Part shown: positions 1 to 10,557 of the stretch, one piece after another | Layout: each line of letters starts with the position of its first letter | Numbering within the stretch: position 1 is the first letter of the stretch | DNA from: Tetranychus cinnabarinus | Taxonomy: Eukaryota; Arthropoda; Arachnida; Trombidiformes; Tetranychidae | Direction of reading: 5' to 3' | Assembly: GCA_022266195.1 (NCBI GenBank) | Contig: WHVY01000003.1 | Span: 12,028,001-12,092,000 of the forward strand | Length of the DNA stretch: 64,000 nucleotides | The notes under the pieces: generated by a model | Database searches by the model: none | Told to the model about the DNA's origin: nothing | The model's input: the letters and a program-made list of their open reading frames with translations, nothing else | Program-made: the position numbers and the translations under genes

Positions 1-14
1 TGATTGGTAATTAC

Positions 15-102
15 CTTTATAGCAGTTTATTAAATCATCCAAGTTATTCGCATAATCAAAAATAGTCAGCAAACAATCATCTGGAAGTTCACTAATCAAC
101 AT
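15..102 (-). CDS. First exon of an F-box protein gene, cut by the left window edge
   Basis: The minus strand reads ATG (102..100), then an F-box start resembling LISELPDDCLLTIFDY, and ends at a GTAATT donor after position 15. The exon is 88 nt, phase 1, exactly like exon 1 of the complete paralogue at 2937-3024, and nearly every residue of the F-box core (LPDDCLL.IFDY) is shared. The remaining exons lie left of the window. By family knowledge an F-box binds Skp1 in an SCF ubiquitin ligase; the substrate is unknown. It is the next member of a head-to-tail tandem cluster. A pseudogene cannot be excluded from one exon. Confidence 0.75.
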
Positions 103-898
103 TGTAAATAAACCTATGACGAAACTACAGTTTTTGAATGGTGAGAATAAATATTAATAGTTGATTTTAGTTAACATAGACTTCAGCAGTAGGTTGAATT
201 AATTTATATTTTTTATTAAATTAGGTGTACACTTTTTGCCCCAGACCCACAGGGGTGAGGGTATTATATCATTTGGTTTCATCTATTAAACCTAAAAATG
301 AAACAATGTTAGATTACTAAGCAGAATTTTGCCGTTATTAGGGAAACTATTCTGATATAATGAATGGTGAACACGAGGATTGAATCTAGAGCTTCAATAA
401 GATTCATTTGTTAGTTGTATCTATCATTTTAATTCAATTCAAGAGTTCACTTTATTCTTAGACCCAGAAATCACTAAACAGAAAAAATTAAAATTAAATA
501 TTTGAAAATACGAGTGTTTATCATGCTACATGTAGATTTATGATGACAAAAGTAGAGAAACTTGTTAGGATCTGAACATTTTGCGGTTGAAACAAAATTT
601 AAAAATTGAAAGGAAACTTTTTTCGGATTAATACTGAGATTAATTTGGTTTTTCAATACAAATGCAATTTATTAACATTTTCAGTATTCTGGATACAATC
701 AGTATTTTATCATTTACCAGCAACAGGTAGGTATGCAACAGTAAAAAACTCGATATGATAATATGAAGTACTTTCCACAGGTTGAACAGTGTCAAATATA
801 ATATCATGTCGAAATCATGTCTTCTCCTAATTTAAAGAACTATGACAATAACCTTGCTAATTATTATTGTAATTTTGTATGTATTAATGAGCATGTTC
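103..898. other. Intergenic spacer between two tandem F-box genes
   Basis: No convincing coding exon. The spacer must carry the promoter of the left F-box gene and the 3' UTR of the right one. A small GC-richer patch with a local palindrome (CCCC..GGGG, about 238-258) stands out from the AT-rich background but has no recognised function. Confidence 0.5.
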
Positions 899-3024
899 TT
901 ATAAATATTCAATGGGAATCAAGAAACATGGAAGTTCATGCGGACGTTTGAAAAAGCAATTTTTCATGAAGTCAAAGCCTCGACTAATTTTTTCGATTTT
1001 AGTGGATACGTGAGGCCAATCAGATTTGATTTCATGGCGATTATCGTTGAAGTAAAACTTGATTGATCTTCCATATCGCTCACAATGATAATGCACATAA
1101 TCATCAGCGATTTGAGTGACTCCACGACATCCGCGAACATCAAGTAGCACTAAATTGGGTAAAATATGAACCAATTGCTCTATCCAATCATTTTCCATGT
1201 GCACGCTACCTTCGATATTTCCATTTTTTCTGGTCAGCTTTGCTCTCAACGCAAGATGTTTGAGATTTGGATATTTCATTATCACTCTTTTTAATTGATT
1301 CCAGTCGATTCTCGCAATATCTTTCTATAAATATAAAAAACAGTTAGCTATTACTAAATTATATTTATTATGTGTTAATAATTTACACAGATGATACTTC
1401 TGTTATTGTGAGTCGTGATTTGAACATTTTGATTCGACAACGTTAAGTTAATTGGAATTATAAGAATTTTTCAAAAAGCAAATATATTATAACATAACAA
1501 ATCAAATTGATACTTACAAAATATATAACTAAATCTTGCAAAAATTGGTGTTCCAACGACTCATTAACAAAATAGCGATCACGATTCACGACAATATATG
1601 CACTTTGTAAGTTTGGACATGAATCGATGAAGTGGAAACTCTGATGAATGCTTCTATCGACATTAAATGGTTGGGTGCATTCAAATATTTTAAGCTTTGC
1701 CAATACTGGACCTTTGTACCATTTTGCACAACCTGAGGATAAACGATAGTTGATAAATTTTACTGACAAAAAAATTCAAAATCACTTACCGCAATTCGTG
1801 ATAGAAAGCCTTTCAAGATTTGAGAAATTATATTTGTGTAGATCATTCAAGACATCTAGTCTAGTGTGTATTTGTTTAACATTGAAATGTTTCAGTTTTA
1901 TGGCATCATGCCCATCAAGACAGTTTGAGCAAATCATTTCGATATCGAAAAAATTCAAATAGCTAGTTATGTAGTCAAAAAGAATCAATCCTTTCAAAGA
2001 TTTTTGATTTTCCAAAAAGGCAACAACATCCTTGAGGCTTACTTTTTTTAGTAATTCTTCTGATAGTTGAGCAATCTAAATTAATAAGGTATAAAATTAT
2101 TAAAAATGTATTACAGTCAGGCCTCTCAAAAGTTGCAAAGAAAGTGATCATCTACAATATTTAAACAATTTTTTGATGACACAATCTGAACGGGCTCCTT
2201 GCTTTTGGTTGACTGTAATTAATCTGAAAATCGGAATGAACTTTGGTTAATGATATCAACTTACTAGCAAATTTGAAAATAATGTCTTTAAACAACTTCC
2301 ATCGATTGGTTTCAATCCAGTGAAATAAACAGAATCATTTGAATCAGCACGAATAGCTACAAATATAAATTGCTTGAAATTACAGAAATTGATTCACAAT
2401 TTGAATAAGTTTTAATGAAAATACGAATCTTACCCATTAAATATTTAACTTTTTTGGTTCGCTCAGCAATTAAATAGCTCCATTTGTTACAAACTGTAAT
2501 GAAAAAAATATTAAATCACCAACTAAAACTTGACGAGACATCTGTAAAATATTCAAATAATGCGCTTCAACAAACAAATAACAATACAGTAAATAAACGT
2601 TTATTTTTACAACGAAATAGCGCCATCAACTATACTGCCAACCGTGGACAGTAGGCTTCGGTAGTATAGTAGATGGCGCTGATGTTATAAAAATAAACGT
2701 TTAATTACTGTTTTAAATCATCCAGTGACTCACATCCAAGATGACATGAGGTTTTAATTGTACTTCAAAGCAAAGCTAAAACTTCGGAAGCTAGTCGATT
2801 CATACTGTTCGTCTATTCAATTAATCCAAATCAGCAAATAGTCGTCTTGATTGCTTAAAAATGCGATTATTGACCAATAGTTTAAAAATTGAAATTCATT
2901 TTCTTGTTTAAGACAAAAAAAATGATTAGTAATTACCTTTAAAGCAGTCTGTTAAATCACCCAAGTAATTGATATAATCAAAAATGGCGAGTAAACAATC
3001 ATCAGGGAGGTCGTTGATACTCAT
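899..3024 (-). CDS. F-box protein with LRR-like C-terminal region, six exons
   Basis: Exons on the minus strand: 3024-2937, 2493-2434, 2356-2265, 2075-1790, 1732-1518 and 1324-899, with phases 1, 1, 0, 1, 0 between them, giving an open product of 388 aa. Residues about 3-45 are an F-box (SINDLPDDCLLAIFDYI, then VCNKWSYLI from exon 2). The rest holds degenerate leucine-rich repeats such as LERLSITNC, LKHLALRAK and LVLLDVRGCRGVTQIADD, the last typical of FBXL-type C-termini. Expected role: SCF substrate receptor; target unknown. A paralogous first exon lies downstream at 15-102 and a diverged copy on the opposite strand at 45483-47401 shares intron phases. Intron 1 holds an inverted repeat (2587-2710). 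Function beyond F-box/LRR is not recognisable. Confidence 0.85.
2587..2710. repeat. Imperfect inverted repeat inside F-box intron 1
   Basis: Arm 2587-2636 and arm 2663-2710 are reverse complements with a few mismatches, separated by a loop of about 26 nt. Shared blocks include AAACGTTTATTTTTA and AGCGCCATC.ACTATACT. The transcript could fold into a hairpin of nearly 50 bp. The size suits a tiny miniature inverted-repeat element or a snap-back duplication. No clear target-site duplication was identified. Confidence 0.7.
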
Positions 3025-3580
3025 TGTGAAATCAAATTATGATTAATAATTACTTTCAATTTCAACAAAATTTACAATAAAGCTTATCACAAAATTAAAA
3101 GCTATAAATTCAAGTAGCGATTGAGACTTATCGAATACACTGGTAGCTTCACTTAACGCAACAAATCGGTCAATTTTTACCATAGTCGCCATCTATCAGG
3201 TCATGCAATTATCTTCAAGGTTGAACATTATTCACATACATGACATGTACATGAACTGTAGAGACTAGAGTATAATTATAATGATAAATCATTGATGTAC
3301 TATGTAATTTCAATAATCTCATTTCTATGCTTTTTTAATTTTTACATTGATTGATCATAAACTGAATATAAAATTTCGTTCAGATTTAATGCATTCGTGT
3401 GGCTCTGAAAAATATTTAAAAAGCGCGCTCTTGGATTTATATTTCTCATATTTTATATCTATTCTTACAGATGAGAGTCTGTCATATTCACTGTAAACTA
3501 TTGTTAACTGCGACTTAAGTTAAAATTTATTTTACCTCTTCGTATTCAGTATTTGAGTTACTATTCTAATTTCTTTAATT
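3025..3580. promoter_or_regulatory. Divergent promoter region between the F-box gene and CIAPIN1
   Basis: The 5' ends of the minus-strand F-box gene and the plus-strand CIAPIN1 gene face each other across about 560 bp, so both promoters should lie here. An AGATGGCG octamer (minus strand, 3187-3194) sits about 165 nt upstream of the F-box ATG. No TATA box placed convincingly for either gene was identified. Confidence 0.5.
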
Positions 3581-4590
3581 ATGGAGAACAGGGTTTCTTC
3601 CAAAGATAACATTTTGATTGTTTGCTCAAGTGAGGATAAGATTGATTCCTCTAAATCCATCATTGAAAATCTTCGTGATACCATCGGTGCTGAAGGAAAT
3701 TTATTTGTTGAAAAAGTTTCGCAATTAACTAAAGGTCAGTTGTTATTTTTTTGGTATACAATTATTTCTGCCACTCACCTTATACCCTTATACATCCTTT
3801 ACTTTACTTGCTCTTTATATCTTTAGATAAACTTCAACCTTCAAGCTTCCACAAAATTTTCTATGGTTATATTGATGTTACACCCAGTGTCAAGCAACTG
3901 AATGATGCTGTTTTGGATCAGTTGATCAAATTAGTTCGTCCAAAAGGACAACTGTTCATCAAGAAATCACAAGAAGAAGATTGTCAAACAGCATCTTTAC
4001 TTTTAAGTATCAAATTTTCAGGATTTGTCAACATTAATGAGAGATTCGATGAAATCACCTGTGAAAAACCAGATTACGAAGTTGGCTCAGCTGTTTCCAT
4101 CAAGAGTGGGCAAGTTCAGGACTCTAAAGCAATCTGGCAGTTAGCCGCTGATAACTTGCTTGATGACGATGAGTTGATTGACGATAATGCTTTATTGACT
4201 GAAAGTGATCTGAAAAAGCCTGACCCAGAAAGTCTGAAAGTTTGTGGCACCACTGGAAAAAGAAAAGCTTGTGCTAATTGCTCATGTGGTTTAGCTGATG
4301 AATTGGCCAAAGAGGAAGTACAAGCTATTAAAAGCAATTCTCAAAATGCTAAATCATCCTGTGGAAGTGTGAGTTTCATCCTTATTTCATTTATAATGTT
4401 ACTTTTTGCTTTGATAACAGCATACTTTTAGTTTACTAAAGATATTATTCAAATATTGATATAAAAATTTATTTTTATTGATCAGTGCTATTTAGGTGAT
4501 GCTTTTCGATGTGCAAGCTGTCCTTACCTTGGAATGCCAGCCTTCAAGCCTGGAGAAAAAGTTACAATTGATGTTTCTTCCGATTTGTAA
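3581..4590 (+). CDS. CIAPIN1: Anamorsin / CIAPIN1, cytosolic Fe-S assembly factor
   Basis: Exons 3581-3734, 3827-4368 and 4486-4590 (phases 1 and 0) give 266 aa, close to the family's usual length. The N-terminal half is the methyltransferase-like domain (DNILIVCSS start). The C-terminus carries both diagnostic cysteine sets: C191-x8-C200-x2-C203-x-C205 (KACANCSCG) and the twin CX2C motif C230-x2-C233-x7-C241-x2-C244, split by intron 2 between C230 and C233. Known role: with the diflavin reductase NDOR1/Tah18 it passes electrons into early cytosolic iron-sulphur protein assembly; it is also found in the mitochondrial intermembrane space. The start ATG at 3581 opens the conserved domain directly. 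An AATAAA at 4669-4674 is a likely polyadenylation signal. Confidence 0.95.
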
Positions 4591-5584
4591 TTGTCTAACC
4601 ATAAAGAAATCTGATATTTATATTGTGATTGTAATTTTCTTTTCATAGTTTTCTTAGTTATGCAAATGAATAAAATTTTAGACTACGCTGCACAGAGCTC
4701 AGTCGCACAGAAAATTTTTTCAGTCTAATCTCACAGTCGAATCTGAAATTGAAGCATTAATAAGTTTGCATCTGTCAAAAGTTAATTATTGTATGTTAGA
4801 GTTATTTGATTATACTATAAAAGCAAGAAAATTTATTTCTTAGGAATTTTGTATTGGCATGACAATAGGCTCGTATTGGATTCACAACCAATTTAATGAA
4901 TCTTTTACGAGAAGAAACTTGGACAAAGCCAATAACCCCGAAAGAAATGGAAAGAATCATTCAGATAACTCATAAAAATGAAATCAAATACAAATCCAGC
5001 TCAAGCGGATCACCTGTGAAGCTGCAATGATATGTTAGTTTGAGGTTTCAAGATGCGAGAAGAAAACGTCTTAAACAACCAACCGAAACCCAATGTGAAT
5101 AAGCAATCGAAATTTAAATGCGTATCAATTCAATTGAATAGTTTTAACCCAAGTGAATAATTCAAGGAATAGTTAGCCCGTAAATGGTTGTCACAGTGTC
5201 ACAAGTATCTAATTGATTTGGTATTAAAAGGATCACTCGATACAGAAGAAAATTTCTTTCTAGAAATTTTGAATTAATGTTGGCAGAAAATTTAAGCCCA
5301 TTAATATCCCATCTCTATTGTATGCTTAGAGATTTGTCTAAACTGACCTATTACAATGGTTCAACAATTGTATAATCATAACGCTCAACTTGGGAGGTTT
5401 GTCTTAACCCTTTTTTGAGGCTCAGCAAGTTAGGAATAAGATATTAACGAGCAACTTGGATGGGAAAAAACGCAGGCGCGTAAACTAAAGTAATTTGTTA
5501 ACTAATGTTATAATAAGAAAAAAAGTGAATTTAGTTCACTTTTAGTTTTTAATGATCAGCAAACAGTTGAAAAACTTAGGTATA
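4591..5584. other. Intergenic region CIAPIN1 to bHLH gene
   Basis: Contains the CIAPIN1 3' end (AATAAA at 4669-4674) and the upstream region of the bHLH gene. A 41-codon ATG reading frame starts near 4907 but has no flanking exon support. No RNA gene or repeat recognised. Confidence 0.45.
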
Positions 5585-6856
5585 ATGACCACAATCTTTG
5601 AGAAAAGCGATTCATTAAAGTTAATTGATGTGGAACATCTTGAAACAGGTAAGAAAATATCTACTTTAGCAAATTAACAGTTAATAAATTAGCAGTAAAT
5701 TAGAAACTAATTATTTTTTCCTTTTCTTCAATCAGGAACCAAAAAATCACTCGACACAGAGGTAATCTATCTCAATATAAATGACTTGACAACAGAGGCC
5801 AACAATTATGCAGACTATAACGAAGATGAAGTCAAGTTACCGTACCAATTGTCGTACCAATTACCATCAATTGAATGGCTATTAAGAAGTGATTCCGTTG
5901 CTTATGAAAATTTAAAAAAACAATCTTATAAAATTAATGGTCATCTTTATGAATCAACATCAACAACATTGACTACATCATCTAAATTAAGTGTTGCCAC
6001 AGAATCAATTGATCTTAAAAGTATTTCAACCTCAATTGGATCCATTGATGATGTTAACAATGTTTTAACTTGTTCCTCTTCATCATGTTTATCTTCACCT
6101 TCCTTCTCATCATCGCCAAAATCCATAGAGTTATCAACACCAACAACACCGAATCCCCCTCTAATTGATTGCCAATCGACAAACTTTCGTAACATTAGTG
6201 ACAACAATTGTACCGATTACAATGAGGATTATGATGCTTTGGAAACCGATGATATTGTAAGCAACATTGTCAGTGCAACTGTTAATGTGGATAGAAGAAT
6301 TGAAATAAACAATAATCACTTTAATTTCCACAATCTACAGTTAAGGAATCCATTCAACAACCATCATTATCACCATTTGCACGCACATTACCATCACCAT
6401 CATTACTTTCATCGCCATCAGCCTCCTTTTAATTTACCTGATGTATATTCAAAGATGGAAGTTATTCCAAGCACAACATTACCATCACCAACCTCAACAT
6501 GTTCATCATCTTCGACAGCCTTAGAAGCAATTTATCAACCTCCTGAGGTTCCATCTCGAAATATGCCAACATCAACAACTAAGAATCGTAAATTGCGAAC
6601 CCAAATATGGAAAAAATATTCAAAGAAGAAAAATTTATCACAAGATGAATTGGAACGCAAACGTGATTTAGCCAATCAACAAGAACGAACCCGAATGCAC
6701 AGACAAAATGATGCCCTTAAACACCTGAGAAACGCTATTCCGTATGAATTCAGCCGTCATCCACCAGAAAAAAATCTCTCTAAAATTAAAACACTTCGAT
6801 TTGCTATTGAATATATAAAGGAATTAAACAGTATGTTAACCAGAGAGAATCAATGA
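5585..6856 (+). CDS. Group A basic helix-loop-helix transcription factor
   Basis: Exon 1 5585-5648 (ATG at 5585) joins exon 2 5736-6856 in phase 1 and gives 394 aa. The bHLH domain is at the extreme C-terminus, residues about 334-390: basic region NQQERTRMHRQNDALKHLR with the E-box-contacting ERxR pattern, a slightly long loop (YEFSRHPPEK), and helix 2 NLSKIKTLRFAIEYIKEL. The protein ends within a few residues of helix 2. The N-terminal 330 residues are low in complexity: a Ser/Thr-rich segment and a His-rich run around residues 229-251. The LSKIxTLRxA signature places it in group A (atonal, achaete-scute, twist, Ptf1a relatives), which bind CANNTG with E proteins and usually specify cell fates. 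I cannot assign a subfamily. Nuclear location is inferred. Confidence 0.88.
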
Positions 6857-8717
6857 TAAAAATCTATTGACCAGTACAAAATTGGGTTCATCATTCCACA
6901 GCTGACCATTAGTTACGACCATTTGGCTATTAATCAAACTGTAAATCACATCCATCATCAAACCTAAAATGCTAAAATGTTTTGCTTTGACAATTTGACA
7001 ATTGTCAGTTGAAATGAAAATTTACTTAAAGACCAAGAAATTAAAAAAGACATCTGAATCAGAATGACCAATGAAAGATTCAATTTTGTTCATTCATCAT
7101 TTAAAATCTCCACATAAACATTTCCAATAAAGCTAATTAAATCATCAACTTAATTTCTTTACCAATCTCTACAAAATTGATTACAATTTTACCATCCATA
7201 TTGGTTGCTGTAACTTATACTTTGTTTTGCCCAGATGAAGTTGTTAATTTACAAATGTTAAGCATCTCAATTTGCCCACAACAAATTATTTTGATCGAAA
7301 AATTATAATTTAATTGGCTTGTTCATTTCTATAGTTAATATCCTTAAATCAATATGAATATCAAATTTCTTGTACCTAATAATTTAACCAACAACGTTTG
7401 ACAAACCTAGTTTATCCTTTTAATATGATACAAAATTAAAAATTATTTTGACTGATTCCTAATCATATCTAATGTCATACTCTAAGTGTTTAAAATACAG
7501 AAATCAATCGTTTAAATGTTGATCAAATGATTGAGAAAGGCTCAATCTGCAGCTCTGATTGTTAACAGACAAATATTTTAATATTACACTGCCATTAGCT
7601 TTTGAAATGAAGTTTGGGCTCATTTATACGGATCATTTAATTAACTATTAACATGCAAATTCAAACATTTCATCTTGTAATCTTTTTTCCTCAGTAATTT
7701 GGACTTTTCCTCATCATTGGCATTTACATTTTCGGAATGAATTATTGCATAAATTGTTTAATGGTACAGATAGGTTTGTTTGTGTAGTCCAAATTGCTTT
7801 ACATTGGAAACAATGATGAGTAACAGCAATCAGAGGATAAACTATAACAAGAAGAAAAGGATTATTGTTGTTAATTTATTTTTATAATTGTTTCAGTGCT
7901 TAACTCAATTCATACAAGTGAAAAGTTGAGGTTTTTTTGTTCATTTTTGTTTTCCTTTGACCTTTTGACTTGAAAGTAAATTGAAAATAAACAAAAGCAA
8001 TGCTAAGCAATCAACAAACCCAAAGCACTTAATCAACTATCATTGACTATCCGTCTTACAGTTTATTAACATAAAGCTAATTTCACTCCTATTTATTAGA
8101 TACTTTTGAAAATCAACTTTTCTGCTTTTCTAGCAAAAATGCTTGAGATTTATTTCATTGACTCATTAAATGTTATAATAATTTGATTATTATTTTCAAA
8201 CTGTTCATTTACCTTGGTAAGCAAATTTGTTAAGATCTCGATGTAAATTTAACATTAAATCATTTAGTCTGTTATAATTATAACTCTTTAAGCTGACTTT
8301 TTTAATATAACAACGTTTTTAGTTAGCAACAGTCAGAATATTGCTAATTAAGATTAGTCAGTATAATTTACTTGATTATCAACCAAAAATTAGACATTGT
8401 TTAAGTCTATTTTGTGTATAACAATAGTAATTGACATTGAGTGAAACTCAAGAAAAATTGATGAGTTTCGTTGCCTGTTGACAACTTTGGTTTGATAATA
8501 CAATACAAAGTGTAAGGTGTTTTACAAATAATTTTGATCAAAAATAAACATAAATTGATTGAGAATAGGAAATAAAAATAAAAACATCAGCAAAATTACT
8601 AGAATGGTGATCATCTAGGTTTAGATTTGAAAAAATATCAAAATATTGGCAAATAATTTGTTTAAGATTATCGATTAAACTCGTTTCTTTCAAAAAATAA
8701 TTAAAGTTAACCAAGAG
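6857..8717. other. Intergenic region with convergent 3' ends
   Basis: The bHLH gene and BLOC1S4 point towards each other, so this 1.9 kb should hold both 3' UTRs. Very AT-rich with no open frame of note. No RNA gene, repeat or conserved element recognised. Confidence 0.5.
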
Positions 8718-9423
8718 TTATCCTTTTGGTTCACTTTTGATATCACAGGTGGATGGTTTTTCCTCAGACGAATGAATGGAATCAGAATCAGTAGGAACAT
8801 TGTTGGATCGATTAGCGATATAATCTTGAGTTCTGAAAATCTCATCGAAACCAAATGATGGTTGTATTTCAGGAGAGGTTGACGGCGATTTTGTTTTAAT
8901 GCTGGGCAATAATAAAGAGGTTATGAATTTTTTAACTTTACTCCTAGATGCAAAAGATTGTTCAGCTTTGATTAGTTCGTCTTCCATTTTGTTCACTTGA
9001 TCTTTAACCACATTAACAAATAATTCAAGCTTATCAATACTTTCGTATAACACTTCCATTTCTTTGCTCTTAGTGGCTATTGTAAGTGAAGATTGCTCCA
9101 ACCGGCCAGTGTTATTCCTTATCATATCCAAAGTGGTACAAAAATCTTCCAAGATAACTAAATTTTCCTCAATTGAGTTATCGAATTGTTTAATCTAAAA
9201 ACAGGTGACATAGGCGAAAGTGGGTGATGGATGAAAGTAAATAAAATAGCAGTCAATCAGAATTTATTTAAATGATTCCCTTCAAGTAAAGGTAGGAATA
9301 AATACATAAACTTACCACTTCAGATGTATCGACTTTGAAAAAATCTGAATAATCTTCGGCTAATTCTTTAACGAGATTTTTGATTGTTACTTCATCACTT
9401 GCAGTTGTCTCGATGTTATCCAT
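8718..9423 (-). CDS. BLOC1S4: BLOC-1 subunit 4 (cappuccino)
   Basis: Minus-strand exons 9423-9316 and 9194-8718 (phase 0) give 194 aa. The middle is the family's helical coiled-coil region (EDFCTTLDMIR, then YESIDKLELFVNVVKDQV and MEDELIKAEQ). The C-terminus keeps the K-rich stretch followed by LLLPS and the FRTQDY motif that matches FRTEDY of vertebrate BLOC1S4 as I remember it. Known role: subunit of the eight-protein BLOC-1 complex on endosomes, needed for cargo delivery to lysosome-related organelles such as pigment granules. The extreme C-tail is Ser/Asp/Glu-rich. The ATG at 9423 is the only one in frame near the start. Confidence 0.9.
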
Positions 9424-10557
9424 GATAATTAATTGACCCTTATCAGGAGTCCTGATTCAGGACTTTTAACACTGTTAAATTAACAGTTTTAATCAGCTGG
9501 ACCAAAACAACAAGCTATGCACATCTAACCATAATCCAATTAAACCGCCAAAGACAAATGAGCAAACTTGTGCTTTGATGTATATCTTAGGTATTTATTT
9601 ATACGTTTATCAACATTAAGAATAGACTATCATGGATTCTAAAATCGAAACTCAATGAGCAAACATACACTGAATTCAATTTTGAATGATTAATTCCATT
9701 GACTGATTGAACAATTGTAAAATTGAACAAATGATTGAATTGTGAGAAGTTAATCTTTTTTAGCGATAGATGGCAGATATAAGATATAAACAAACCAAAA
9801 GACAGGCAAGTAGAAAGAGAGAATGAGAGAGAATGAATGATGAAAGCTTAAGCTGTCAAGATTTGGTTAAATAATGAAAATTGCTGAAATAAAATATTAT
9901 TATTTAAGATTCTGTTGCTATTTGGGTGAAATGTTTAATATTTTGTTCATTTTATTTTAATATTCTGTTTTAAATTCATGTGTATCATCTAGTAAAATTG
10001 GCTTAATACTTTAATAAAGTGGGGGAATCATCATTAAGCTACAATAATTGAACTGTGACAATTGCATCGTTGTTCCAAAGAATGGATATTCCAGAGAAAG
10101 GTAAATCACCTAGTGTTGGATCACAATTGGGAGGAGAAAGGCTTTGAAATAACAATTATTAGTTGAATTTTATTATCTCATTATTGTCTCGGTGTTATCC
10201 TGATTTTGTTTTGTTTCATTTCTAGACTGATTCATATCAATTCTAGTGTTTTTCTTGAAACTTACTGTCAAAGTACAATCTTTATTGAAAACATGAGCTT
10301 TTGTTTTTTCTCAACTTCTATTCAAATCAAATTATTTTTTAACATTGACTATCAAGATTTCTGATTTGAGGACTTATCTCTATTCTAAATCAATCTCTTG
10401 TCCAATCTTTTCTATTTATTAGACTGTAAAAAAATTAATCTCTGTAATTAATGATTGACAAGAAAGAGAGACATATATATATATTGAAAACTCGTAATTT
10501 TTATTTTTACTTCTTCTTCTAATAGCTTTTAATTTAAAAGCTGTTGCAAAAAGAAAG
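9424..10557. promoter_or_regulatory. Divergent intergenic region BLOC1S4 / ceramidase
   Basis: Head-to-head genes, so both promoters are expected here. An AGATGGCA variant of the recurrent motif is at 9768-9775, about 345 nt upstream of the BLOC1S4 ATG. A short ATG frame followed by a GTAAAT donor-like site near 10082 could be a noncoding leader exon, but I see no supporting acceptor. Confidence 0.45.

Noticed and set aside
4690..5110. Possible degraded gene or transposon fragment between CIAPIN1 and the bHLH gene
   Set aside because: The 41-codon frame near 4907 has a codon-like look, but there is no repeat end, no splice partner and no recognisable family.
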